From assembly GCA_046732855.1 (NCBI GenBank), contig JBKPNX010000279.1:1-22884 (forward strand): a stretch of 22,884 bases of DNA. The letters are read 5' to 3'. The first letter of the stretch is position 1. Every line of letters begins with the position of its first letter. Positions 14,608-22,379 of the stretch are shown in pieces. Origin of the DNA: JBKPNX01 sp046732855 (GTDB lineage: Bacteria; Pseudomonadota; Alphaproteobacteria; Geminicoccales; Geminicoccaceae). The notes under the pieces are model-generated. The model was not told the DNA's origin and searched no databases. It saw only the letters and a program-made list of their open reading frames with translations. The translations under genes were made by a program, and so were the position numbers.

Positions 14608-15501
14608 ATGAGCATGGCCGATCAGGCAACGGTGCGGTTGCGCCGAAGCGGCGTCGAGCTGGATCTCTGCCCTCAGGTCGGCGGCGCCATCGCGGGATTC
14701 CGTTGGCGCGGGCGTGATGTGCTGCGGCCGGCGGGTCCGGCGTTCCTTGGCGACAGCGACCCCTTGTTCGCAAGCTCGTTTCCGCTGGTGCCGTTCTCCA
14801 ACCGCATCGCCGACGCGCGCTTCGCATTCCAGGGCAGGGCCTACCAGCTCGAGCCGAACCTGCCGCCGGAGCCGCATGCAATCCATGGCTTCGGCTGGCA
14901 GAATCCCTGGATGGTCGAACAGGCGAGCGCCGGCCGGTCCGAGCTGACCTTCCGGCACGCGATGCCCGGCACGCCGTTCGATTACCGGGCGCGTCAGACG
15001 TTCGCCCTGCGCGAAGACGGCTTCGAGATAGCGCTCGAGCTCACCAATACCGGCGCCGGGCCGATGCCCGCCGGCATCGGTCAGCATCCCTACTTCATCC
15101 GAACCGACGGCGTGATCCTGCGCGCCCGGCTCGACCATGTCTGGCTGCCGGACGAGCGCAAGATCCCGGAGCGGCGGGTGCCGCTGCCCGCGGCGTGGGA
15201 CTTTGCCGACGGGCTACGGCTCGCCCCGCTCGATCTCGACCATTGCTTTGGCGGCTGGGATGGCCGCGCCGAGCTGCACTGGCCCGAGCTGGACCTCAGG
15301 CTCGCGATCGAGGCGGGTCCCGCGTTGCGGCATCTCGTGATCTACGTTCCGCCCGGCCTGGACTTTTTCTGCCTCGAGCCGGTCTCGCATGTGAACGACG
15401 GCTTCAATCTGCTCGATCGCGGGATCGAGGGCACCGGCGTGCATGTCCTGGCGCCGGGGCAGACGCTCGCCGGCGCCGTCCGGCTGCGCCTCACGCAATG
15501 A
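14608..15501 (+). CDS. Aldose 1-epimerase (mutarotase) family protein
   Basis: Interconverts alpha and beta anomers of free aldoses; 297 residues, somewhat shorter than GalM (about 340) and like bacterial YeaD/GalM relatives. Expected active-site residues are visible: Asn65-Arg66 (VPFSNRIADARF), His93 (HAIHGFGW), His160 (GIGQHPYF), Asp211 (LDLDHCFGGWD) and the general base Glu257 (CLEPVSHVNDGFN). There is no signal peptide, so the protein acts in the cytoplasm, after import. The start is ATG 14608, with a second ATG at 14614; neither has a clear Shine-Dalgarno sequence. The stop codon overlaps the next start as ATGA. Confidence 0.9.
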   Translation: MSMADQATVRLRRSGVELDLCPQVGGAIAGFRWRGRDVLRPAGPAFLGDSDPLFASSFPLVPFSNRIADARFAFQGRAYQLEPNLPPEPHAIHGFGWQNPWMVEQASAGRSELTFRHAMPGTPFDYRARQTFALREDGFEIALELTNTGAGPMPAGIGQHPYFIRTDGVILRARLDHVWLPDERKIPERRVPLPAAWDFADGLRLAPLDLDHCFGGWDGRAELHWPELDLRLAIEAGPALRHLVIYVPPGLDFFCLEPVSHVNDGFNLLDRGIEGTGVHVLAPGQTLAGAVRLRLTQ

Positions 15502-16592
15502 CATCTGCCGGACGGGAGCTGCCGGTGCTCGTGATCGGCGCCGGGCCGACCGGCCTCGCGGCCGCGCTCGAGCTCGCCCGGCAGGGCCAGGACGTGCGCA
15601 TCGTCGACCGCAACGCGACCCGCTCCGAGAACTCCAAGGCGATCGGGGTCAACGCGCGCACGCTCGAGCTGATGGAGCCGTCGGGTGTGACCGAGCGCCT
15701 GCTCGCGGCGGGGCTGCGTCTGCGGCGATTCAACTTCCGCAACGGCGAGCGCCTCCTCGCCACGATCGACCTCGGTCGTGTGCACCACCGCTACAATTTC
15801 ATGCTGGGGCTGCTCCAGGCCGAGACCGAGCGCGCCCTCGAGCAGCGCCTGGCCGAGCACGGCATCCGGATCGAGTGGTCGACCGAGTTCACCGACCTGG
15901 AGGCGGCTTTTGATCGGGTGCGCGCGAGGCTGGTCGCAGACGGCGCGGAGCGGACCATCGAAGCGCGTTATCTGATCGGCGCCGATGGAGCGCACAGCAC
16001 GGTCCGCCACGCCCTCGGCCTGGAGTTCCGCGGCACCACCGATCCCTCGTCGTGGTGGCTGGTCGACGTACGCATGGACTGGGACCTCGGTAGCGACGAG
16101 GTCAACTTGTTCGCCCGGCCGGCCGCGGTGCTCGGCGTGATCCCGATCCAGCCCGGCCTGTACCGCCTGGTCAGCAATGGACCGGAGCCCCTGGAGCTGC
16201 TGCCGAAGGGTTCGACCATCCAGGAGGAAGTCTGGCGCTCGGCCTTTCGCATCAGCTACCGCCAGGTCAAGAGCTACCAGGCCGGCAGGGTGTTCCTCGC
16301 GGGCGATGCCGCGCACGTGCATTCGCCCGTCGGCGCGCGCGGCATGAACCTCGGCATTGAGGACGGCACCGCGCTCGCGCGCAAGATGGCGCAAGGCGGG
16401 CTCGAGACCTACTCCGCCGAGCGCCATCCGGTCGGCGCGCGCGTGCTCCGCCAGACCCGCGCCCTGACCCGGCTGGTCACGGCGCGCGGTCCGCTCGCGC
16501 GCTTTGCGCGCGACCAGCTATTCACGTATCTCGTTGGCCCCTCTCCGCAGCTGCAGCGCGCGCTGGCGCGTCGGGTCATGGGCCTCGCCTGA
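15498..16592 (+). CDS. FAD-dependent monooxygenase, PHBH-type (class A flavoprotein)
   Basis: 364 residues, a flavoprotein hydroxylase fold. The FAD Rossmann motif GAGPTG is at 14-19, with an acid (Asp37 in VRIVDRN) at the end of the second strand. The DG motif is in LIGADGAHSTVR at 159-170, and the GD motif in FLAGDAAHVHSPVGARGMNL at 266-285. These families hydroxylate aromatic or other cyclic substrates with NAD(P)H and O2. The C-terminal thioredoxin-like domain of phenol hydroxylase relatives is absent. Translation is coupled to the mutarotase (4-bp overlap), an odd partner for a monooxygenase. The substrate is unknown; an aryl glycoside aglycone or a sugar-derived ring are guesses. Confidence 0.88.
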   Translation: MTSAGRELPVLVIGAGPTGLAAALELARQGQDVRIVDRNATRSENSKAIGVNARTLELMEPSGVTERLLAAGLRLRRFNFRNGERLLATIDLGRVHHRYNFMLGLLQAETERALEQRLAEHGIRIEWSTEFTDLEAAFDRVRARLVADGAERTIEARYLIGADGAHSTVRHALGLEFRGTTDPSSWWLVDVRMDWDLGSDEVNLFARPAAVLGVIPIQPGLYRLVSNGPEPLELLPKGSTIQEEVWRSAFRISYRQVKSYQAGRVFLAGDAAHVHSPVGARGMNLGIEDGTALARKMAQGGLETYSAERHPVGARVLRQTRALTRLVTARGPLARFARDQLFTYLVGPSPQLQRALARRVMGLA

Positions 16593-16747
16593 GGCGCCCG
16601 CCCACCCGGATGGCCGCGCCGCGGCAAACGAACTTATGCTCGGGCATCACGAAATCGCTTGGCTGATCCCAGGGCTGCTATGCTAGGGCGCTGACAATCG
16701 GCGTGGCCGATCTGACCGCCGCGACGCGCCGCGCCGCCGAACGGATT

Positions 16748-16753
16748 GGGGGG
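16748..16753 (+). promoter_or_regulatory. Ribosome binding site of the FecR-domain gene
   Basis: A run of six G followed by AAAC precedes two adjacent ATGs (16758 and 16761). Spacing is 4 nt to the first and 7 nt to the second, so the second may be used. Confidence 0.55.
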
Positions 16754-16757
16754 AAAC

Positions 16758-17411
16758 ATGATGAGCACTCTGAAGCCCGCCCGCCTGCTGCTGTTCGCCG
16801 CGCTTTGCCTCATCGCGCCGAGCATGCTCGCGCCGGCGGCCGCGCAGCCGGTCGCAGCCGGGACCGTCGAGGCGTTGATCGGCACCGCCGTGGTGACCCG
16901 CTACGGGACGGGCGCGGCCGGGCCGCTCACGGTCGGCGCCGAGCTGTTCGAGGGCGATCGCATTCGCACCGACGCGGGCGCACGGCTCCGGCTCACGCTG
17001 CGCGACGGCTCGGTCCTGATCTGCGGCGAGGCGACCGGCCTGACCCTCAATCGGGCCCTGTATGCGCCCGAGCAGGACAGCCGGAACTTCCTGGTGCGCG
17101 CGTCGTTCGGCATCGTCCGGGCGGTCGTCGGGCTGCTCGCGTCACCGTCGGCATTCGAGATGCACACCAACACCGCTGTGATCTCGGTGCGCGGCACGGA
17201 ATGGATTGCGGAGGCCAAGCCGGACGCCACCGCGGTCGTGTCGCTCGAAGGCCAGGTCGGCGTGCGCAACGTCGACCCCTCGGTGCCGGGCGCGGTCACG
17301 CTCGGGCCCGGCGAAGGCGTCACGGTCACGCCCGGCACGCCGCCGCCTGCGCCGACAGTGTGGGGCGACGCGCGCCGCAATTCGTTCATCGAACGGACGA
17401 CGGTGCCCTGA
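16758..17411 (+). CDS. Secreted FecR-domain protein
   Basis: 217 residues from ATG 16758. A Sec signal peptide (about 1-29, ending PAAAQ) is followed by a FecR domain: GTVEALIGTAVVTR at 35-48, the LFEGDRIRTDAGARLRLTLR stretch, then IVRAVVGLLAS and the hallmark HTNTAVISVRGTEW at about 136-149, with SLEGQVGVRN after it. Such proteins occur next to CHASE2 signalling proteins, and here the gene overlaps a CHASE2-adenylate cyclase gene. It is not the iron-citrate FecR anti-sigma factor: there is no transmembrane signalling N-domain and no sigma factor nearby. Inferred role: periplasmic partner or ligand sensor for the cyclase. Confidence 0.87.
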   Translation: MMSTLKPARLLLFAALCLIAPSMLAPAAAQPVAAGTVEALIGTAVVTRYGTGAAGPLTVGAELFEGDRIRTDAGARLRLTLRDGSVLICGEATGLTLNRALYAPEQDSRNFLVRASFGIVRAVVGLLASPSAFEMHTNTAVISVRGTEWIAEAKPDATAVVSLEGQVGVRNVDPSVPGAVTLGPGEGVTVTPGTPPPAPTVWGDARRNSFIERTTVP

Positions 17412-19636
17412 TCCGCACGCTGCTGGCCGGCGCTTGGCGCCGGGCGGCGCGGCTATCGCCATGGCGCGTCGCCCTGCTCGCGACGGCGGTGCTCTGCCTC
17501 AGCTACCTGCCGGCCGCCCGAACCCCGGCGGTGGAGCAGGTCGAGGCGCAGCTATTGGATCTGCGCTTCCGGCTGCGCCCGCCAGCGCCGCCATCTGATG
17601 ACATCGTGCTGGTCCTGATCGACGAGCCGAGCATCCGGGAGATTGGTCGTTGGCCCTGGAGCCGAGGCGTGCTGGCCGACGGCCTGATGCGGCTCGCTGC
17701 GTCTGGCGCCCGGACAATCGGCCTCGATCTGCTGCTGGCCGAGGCCGAGCCGAGCGCGGTCCCGACGGCTTGGCGCGACCGCCTGCGTCAGGCGCTTGGC
17801 GCGATCAGGCAACAGGCTCCGTCCAACGCCGACCTCGAGCAGACCCTCGCTCGCCTGGTCGACCCCCGCTCCGGCGATCGTGATCTCGCCGCGGCGATCG
17901 CGGAGGCCGGCAACGTCGTGCTGCCGTTCTCGTTCAGGTTCGGCGAGCCCGGGTCCGCCGACCCCCCGGAGCCGCCGGTCGCAACCACGGTCTTTCGGAT
18001 CGTGCGCGGTCCGAGCGCAGCCCGCTCGAACCTGCCTTTGGATGCGACCGGTCTGCTCGCGCCGATCCTGGAATTCGCGAGTGCGGCGGCCAGCCTCGGT
18101 CACACCAACACAGCGCTCGACCAGGACGGTGCAGCACGTTTCGAATTCCCGGCCGTCGCTTACGAGGACCAGTACTATCCATCGTTCGCGCTGGAAGTAG
18201 CGCGCCAGCATCTTAGGGTGACCCGCGAGGACGTGCGGCTCGAGCTCGGCCGCGGCATTTGGCTGGGCACTCGCTGGATCCCGACCGACGATCGGACGCG
18301 TTTCGTGGTCAACTACCGCGGGCCGGATCGATTCCCGACGGTCAGCTTTGCCCAGCTGCTGGCCGGCGCGGTGCCGGCAGCACGATTCACAGACAAGGCC
18401 GTGCTGATCGGCGGCAGCGCGGCCGGCGTGGGCGGAACCTTCGTCACGCCATTCACCGGGATTATGCCGGGGATCGAATGGCGCGCCACGGTGATCGACG
18501 ACATCCTGCGCGGCGATTTCATGGTTCGCCGCCATGACACCGTTGCGCTCGACCTCGGGTTTCTGCTTTTGGGCGGCCTCGTCATCGGCTGCCTCGCCCA
18601 GCGGGGACGCCTGCTTGCCCCAAGCGTCGGCCTCGGCATGCTCATGGCGGGCGTGCTCGCGATCAACCTTTGGGCCTTCGCGCAGGGCTTCTGGCTCAAT
18701 CTGTTCGCGCCGCTGCTCGCGCTCGTGGCGCTGTACGCGACGGTCATGCTGTACAAATACTTCATCGGCGAGCGTCAGGAGCGCCGATTGCGCGCGGCGT
18801 TCAAGCACTATCTCAGCCCCGCTCTGGTCGAGCAGGTGGCGCGCGACCCGAGGCTACTCCAGCTCGGCGGCGAGCAGAGGGAGCTGACGGTGCTGTTCGC
18901 CGATCTGCGCAACTCGACCGGCATTGGGGCCAAGCTGCCGCCGGCGGAATTCGTCCTGATGCTCAACGAGGTGATGGAGACCATCACGCACGTGCTGTTC
19001 GCGCATGACGGCATGCTTGACAAGTTCACCGGCGACGGCCTGGTCGCCGTGTTCGGGGCGCCCTTGCCCCAGCCGGATCACGCACTCCGCGCCTGCCGCG
19101 CCGCGCTCGCAATGGTCGGCGAGCTCGCGCCGGTGCAGGCGAGATGGGCGCGCCCCGATCTGCCGCCGGTCGACATCGGCATCGGGATCAACACCGGCCG
19201 AATGATGATCGGCAACATGGGCTCGAAGGAGCGCTTCGCCTACACCGTGATCGGCGACGAGGCGAACCTCGGCGCGCGCCTCGAAGCGGCGAACAAGGAC
19301 TTCGCCACGCGCATCCTGATCAGCGAGGCGACCTGGCGGCTGGTCCAGGACGAGATCGCGGCGCGCGAGCTGGACACGGTGACCTTCCGCGGCATGGCCC
19401 GGCCGGTGCGCGTGTTCGAGGTCCTGGGCCCCCGGCCTCTGCCGGTCGAGCAAGCGCGCCGCCTCGAACGATTCGCAGCCGGCCTCGCCGCCTACCGCCG
19501 CGCCCAGTGGCTCGCCGCCGAGGCAGCCTTCGAGCAGGTCCTGGCGGTGACCCCAGACGACCGGCCGAGCCAGATCTACATCGAGCGCTGCCGCGCCCGG
19601 CTTGCCGGACAGTCGGAAGCTGTGGTCCTCGGCTGA
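17360..19636 (+). CDS. CHASE2-domain class III adenylate cyclase
   Basis: About 758 residues from GTG 17360. Order: transmembrane segment 1 at about 35-53, an extracytoplasmic CHASE2 domain at about 75-390 (IVLVLIDEPSIREIGRWPWS near its start; VLIGGSAAG near its end), three transmembrane segments at about 393-467, then the cytoplasmic cyclase. The metal aspartates are Asp515 (VLFADLRNST) and Asp559 (KFTGDG). The adenine-selecting residues are Lys555 and Thr629 (YTVIGD). The transition-state residues are Asn636 and Arg640. All catalytic residues are present, so cAMP synthesis is expected. A TPR-like helical pair lies at about 703-750. The start is uncertain: GTG 17360 overlaps fecR by 52 bp, while CTG 17408 would give a 4-bp overlap. 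No ATG is in frame before segment 1. Confidence 0.9.
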   Translation: MGRRAPQFVHRTDDGALIRTLLAGAWRRAARLSPWRVALLATAVLCLSYLPAARTPAVEQVEAQLLDLRFRLRPPAPPSDDIVLVLIDEPSIREIGRWPWSRGVLADGLMRLAASGARTIGLDLLLAEAEPSAVPTAWRDRLRQALGAIRQQAPSNADLEQTLARLVDPRSGDRDLAAAIAEAGNVVLPFSFRFGEPGSADPPEPPVATTVFRIVRGPSAARSNLPLDATGLLAPILEFASAAASLGHTNTALDQDGAARFEFPAVAYEDQYYPSFALEVARQHLRVTREDVRLELGRGIWLGTRWIPTDDRTRFVVNYRGPDRFPTVSFAQLLAGAVPAARFTDKAVLIGGSAAGVGGTFVTPFTGIMPGIEWRATVIDDILRGDFMVRRHDTVALDLGFLLLGGLVIGCLAQRGRLLAPSVGLGMLMAGVLAINLWAFAQGFWLNLFAPLLALVALYATVMLYKYFIGERQERRLRAAFKHYLSPALVEQVARDPRLLQLGGEQRELTVLFADLRNSTGIGAKLPPAEFVLMLNEVMETITHVLFAHDGMLDKFTGDGLVAVFGAPLPQPDHALRACRAALAMVGELAPVQARWARPDLPPVDIGIGINTGRMMIGNMGSKERFAYTVIGDEANLGARLEAANKDFATRILISEATWRLVQDEIAARELDTVTFRGMARPVRVFEVLGPRPLPVEQARRLERFAAGLAAYRRAQWLAAEAAFEQVLAVTPDDRPSQIYIERCRARLAGQSEAVVLG

Positions 19637-19863
19637 TCGTGGGGGGCGACCCGAAGCCGCCGGCCGCGGCGCAAGGCTGGAGAAAGCCGGATCTGCCCCG
19701 CGAAGCATTCCGGCTCCTCACTCTCGCCCGGTGCCGCGCTCCCGCTTCATCGACCGATCGGGACGCCGGCAGTGGGCGTTCTCGCCTGGAGTTCATATGC
19801 GCGGATTGCGGTCAATCCACAGGCGGGCTAGCGTGGCCGCCTTCCTTTGTGAAGGTGATTGCG
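19637..19863 (+). other. Intergenic region between cyclase and lipoprotein genes
   Basis: 227 nt without a gene. AGCCGGA (19685-19691) and TCCGGCT (19709-19715) form a 7-bp stem with a 17-nt loop and a weakly T-containing tail, a poor terminator candidate. The lipoprotein gene's AAGGTG ribosome binding site is at 19852-19857. Confidence 0.35.
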
Positions 19864-21531
19864 ATGGCCCGATCCTGTTCAGATCCAGCGCCTACGCGAT
19901 TTCTCCGGACAAAGTCGTGGCCGTTCGGCGTGGCCATCCTCGCGACAGGACTGTTCGCCTGCGCCAGGCCCGAACCCGGCCCGGTGACCTTCGAGGTCAC
20001 CCCGCAGCGGGTGGTGCGCGCGAGCTGCGAGCTGCCGTACGATCACTGCGCGCCGGTGCCCGAGGATCGAGCCGAATTCTGTGGGCGCGCTCGCAGCCTC
20101 GCCGAGAGCGCGAGCGCCTCGGTGATCGCGATCAATGAGCGGGGCAGCTACAGCCCGGTGGTCTTCACCTTTCCGGAGGAATGCGCACTGAAGCCGATCC
20201 AGCAGCGGACGCCGGATGTGAACTGCGAACCGAAGCCCGAGGGGCCGATCGCGGAAAAGTTCACCGACTGCTTCGTCCAGCACGCCAAGGACATCCGGAG
20301 CAGGGTCAAGAACCCGCCGCCAGGCAAGACCTACCATCTGCTGGTGTTCATCCACGGCGGGCTCAACGCCGAGCAGGACCGGCTCGAGCGCGCTTTCGTC
20401 GACGCCAATCGGATGATGCGCGATGCAGGCGTCGCGAGCGATGCGCCGGGCGGCCTCGAGGCGGGCGAGCTCTGGTATCCGCTGTTCGTCACCTGGCCGT
20501 CCGGCGGCATCCAGAGCTACGTCGACCAGCGGGTCAACTACAACCAGGGGGACTACGACAGCGCGTTCAAGCGCTGGTCCAGTCCTCTGTACTTTCTGAC
20601 CGACGGGGTCGAGAGCGTGGTCCGCGCCCCGGTGGCCTGGGCGGAGTCCATCTCCTGGTTTCGCGTCGGCCTGGAGCCCGAGGTGACGAAGATCGGCGAC
20701 CGGATCGGCTGCGCGGAGAGCGGCCCCAACTATCGCTGCGCGCCGGTTCGGGGCGATAACCGCGCTGGCTCCGACGAGTTCTGGTACTGGAGCCCGGTCG
20801 GCATGGTCGGCCGGGTGGTCACCGTGCCGGTGATCGACGCCGTCGGCCAGCCCGCGTGGGACGCCATGCTCAGTCGCACCCACATGCTGATGCGCAAGCC
20901 GTTCAATGTCGACGCGTTCGCCGAGGCCGAAGGCAAGCTCGATGGCAAAGGCGACCTCTGGTACCTGTTCAACGTGATCAGCGAGCTGCCCCCGCACGAG
21001 CGACCCGCGATCACCCTGATCGGCCACAGCATGGGCGCGATCGTCGTCAATCAGATCCTGCGCAACTTTTCCGACCTGCCCTATCGGAACATCGTGTTCA
21101 TGGGCGCCGCGGCGAGCGTCCGCGATACGTTGATCGCCCTCGGCCAAGTGACGCGGGACGAACCGCACCCCGTTCCGCGCTTCTACAATCTCTGCCTGCA
21201 CCAGCTCGCCGAAGCGAACGAGGTCGGCTATTTCGGCACTGTCTCCAAGGGCAGCCTGCTCGAATGGGTCGATCGGATGTACACGACGCCTGCCACCTTC
21301 GCCGATCGCACGGTCGGCAAGTGGATCAACGCGGTGATGGCGCGCGGGGATTTCCTGCCGCTCATGGAATCAGGCCGGCTGCAGATGGCGTTCAAGCGCT
21401 TCGGGCTGTCCTGCACCGAGCCGCTGAAGCACGGCGAGTTCGACGAGTACGAGCCGCGCCCCGGTTGCCCCGAGCCGCGCACCCCCTACTGGCATCCTGC
21501 CTTTTGGGCGGTCTCCGAAACCGGCCCCTGA
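19864..21531 (+). CDS. Lipoprotein with alpha/beta-hydrolase fold, function unknown
   Basis: 555 residues. The N-terminus has arginines and a lysine, then a hydrophobic stretch ending in LFAC, so Cys33 is a likely lipidation site and the protein is membrane-tethered outside the cytoplasm. An alpha/beta-hydrolase core is shown by the strand and oxyanion motif LLVFIHGGLN (His164-Gly165-Gly166) and the nucleophile elbow GHSMG at 387-391 (Ser389) after ITLI. The acid and histidine cannot be placed with confidence. More than 200 residues separate the two motifs, far more than in a minimal hydrolase, which implies a large inserted cap (about 170-380) containing aromatic-rich and Gly/Val-rich stretches. 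There are many cysteines (48, 57, 62, 73 and others, roughly), which suits an oxidising compartment. AAGGTG is 6 nt before the ATG. I do not recognise a named family; esterase or lipase activity is inferred. Confidence 0.75.
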   Translation: MARSCSDPAPTRFLRTKSWPFGVAILATGLFACARPEPGPVTFEVTPQRVVRASCELPYDHCAPVPEDRAEFCGRARSLAESASASVIAINERGSYSPVVFTFPEECALKPIQQRTPDVNCEPKPEGPIAEKFTDCFVQHAKDIRSRVKNPPPGKTYHLLVFIHGGLNAEQDRLERAFVDANRMMRDAGVASDAPGGLEAGELWYPLFVTWPSGGIQSYVDQRVNYNQGDYDSAFKRWSSPLYFLTDGVESVVRAPVAWAESISWFRVGLEPEVTKIGDRIGCAESGPNYRCAPVRGDNRAGSDEFWYWSPVGMVGRVVTVPVIDAVGQPAWDAMLSRTHMLMRKPFNVDAFAEAEGKLDGKGDLWYLFNVISELPPHERPAITLIGHSMGAIVVNQILRNFSDLPYRNIVFMGAAASVRDTLIALGQVTRDEPHPVPRFYNLCLHQLAEANEVGYFGTVSKGSLLEWVDRMYTTPATFADRTVGKWINAVMARGDFLPLMESGRLQMAFKRFGLSCTEPLKHGEFDEYEPRPGCPEPRTPYWHPAFWAVSETGP

Positions 21532-21544
21532 CCGAGCCGCGTGC

Positions 21545-22321
21545 TTACACCCAGCCGCCATCCGCGATGTAGGTCTGGTTGGTCATCGCGCCGCTGTCGT
21601 CCGCGGCGAGGAACAGCACGATGCGCGCCATGTCGTCCGGGTGCAGCTTGCGCTTCAGGCACTGGCGGGCCATCAGCTCGCGCTCGCCTGCCTCGTCCAG
21701 CCACAGGCTGAGCTGGCGTTCGGTCATGATCCAGCCGGGCGCGATCGAGTTGACCCGGATGTTGTCCTTGCCAAAATCGCGGGCGAGGCCGCGGGTCAGA
21801 CCCATGATCGCGGCCTTGGCCGCGGTGTAGCCGGGCATGCCGCCCTGGCCGATCATCCAGCTGGTCGAGCCGAAGTTGATGATCGAGCCGCCGGCCGCCG
21901 CCTTCATCATGGGGTACACTGCCTGGGCGGCGAAGAACTGGTGCCGGAGGTTCACCGCCATGCGGTCGTCCCAGTACTCGGGCGTGACCGCGTCGAACTT
22001 GTGCCGCTCGTCGTGCGCGGCGTTGTTGACCAGCACGGTGATTGGCCCGTGCTCGTCCGCCGCCGCGCGGATGGCGCGGCGCAGCGCCTCGATGTCGCGC
22101 AGGTCGCACTCGATGAACAGCGGCGAGGGATCGCCGGCCGCGGCGACGTCCGCGACCAGCCGCTCGCTCGGCTCGAGCGCGATGTCGACGAAGGCGACCT
22201 TCGACCCTTGTGCCGCGAAATGGCGGACCAGCGCGGCGCCGATGCCGCTGCCGCCTCCGGTGATGAACACCGAGCGGTCCTTCAGGCTCGGATAGCGGGC
22301 ATAGGTCCCCGTATCGCTCAT
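21545..22321 (-). CDS. SDR-family dehydrogenase, resembling pentose/aldose 1-dehydrogenases
   Basis: 258 residues with a complete classical SDR active site: TGGGSGIG at 21-28, NNAA at 99-102 and the tetrad Asn124, Ser152, Tyr165 and Lys169 (GYTAAK). From memory, several stretches resemble the Caulobacter D-xylose dehydrogenase: YPSLKDRSVFITGGG at the N-terminus, CDLRDIEAL, HDERHKF, YWDDRMAVNLRHQFFAAQAV and AQCLK-type residues near 219-223. It would oxidise an aldose to its lactone with NAD, but the substrate is inferred. GGAGAGGG precedes the ATG. The gene follows the TctA gene by 58 nt on the same strand, so they are probably cotranscribed, and is convergent with the lipoprotein gene (13 nt between stops). 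Confidence 0.9.
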   Translation of the reverse strand: MSDTGTYARYPSLKDRSVFITGGGSGIGAALVRHFAAQGSKVAFVDIALEPSERLVADVAAAGDPSPLFIECDLRDIEALRRAIRAAADEHGPITVLVNNAAHDERHKFDAVTPEYWDDRMAVNLRHQFFAAQAVYPMMKAAAGGSIINFGSTSWMIGQGGMPGYTAAKAAIMGLTRGLARDFGKDNIRVNSIAPGWIMTERQLSLWLDEAGERELMARQCLKRKLHPDDMARIVLFLAADDSGAMTNQTYIADGGWV

Positions 22322-22379
22322 CGCCCTCTCCCTTTGCTGCGGCTGCTGCAGGGCCGACGCATGGCGGCCGGTCCGCCGA

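Noticed and set aside
16658..16684. CTTGGC ... CTATGCT as a promoter for the fecR gene
   Set aside because: The -35 and -10 candidates are only 14 nt apart, too close for a standard sigma-70 promoter.
16703..17359. Upstream extension of the cyclase frame across fecR
   Set aside because: The FecR frame has a signal peptide and domain motifs over the same bases; the extension is Arg/Gly/His-rich shadow sequence.
17552..18808. 418-codon open frame on the minus strand
   Set aside because: Antisense to the CHASE2 domain of the cyclase; no recognisable family.
19806..19834. TTGCGG-17 nt-TAGCGT as a promoter for the lipoprotein gene
   Set aside because: Spacing is right but each box matches consensus at only about half its positions; easily chance.
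19879..21201. 440-codon open frame on the minus strand
   Set aside because: Antisense to the lipoprotein hydrolase, which has a ribosome binding site, lipobox and GHSMG motif.
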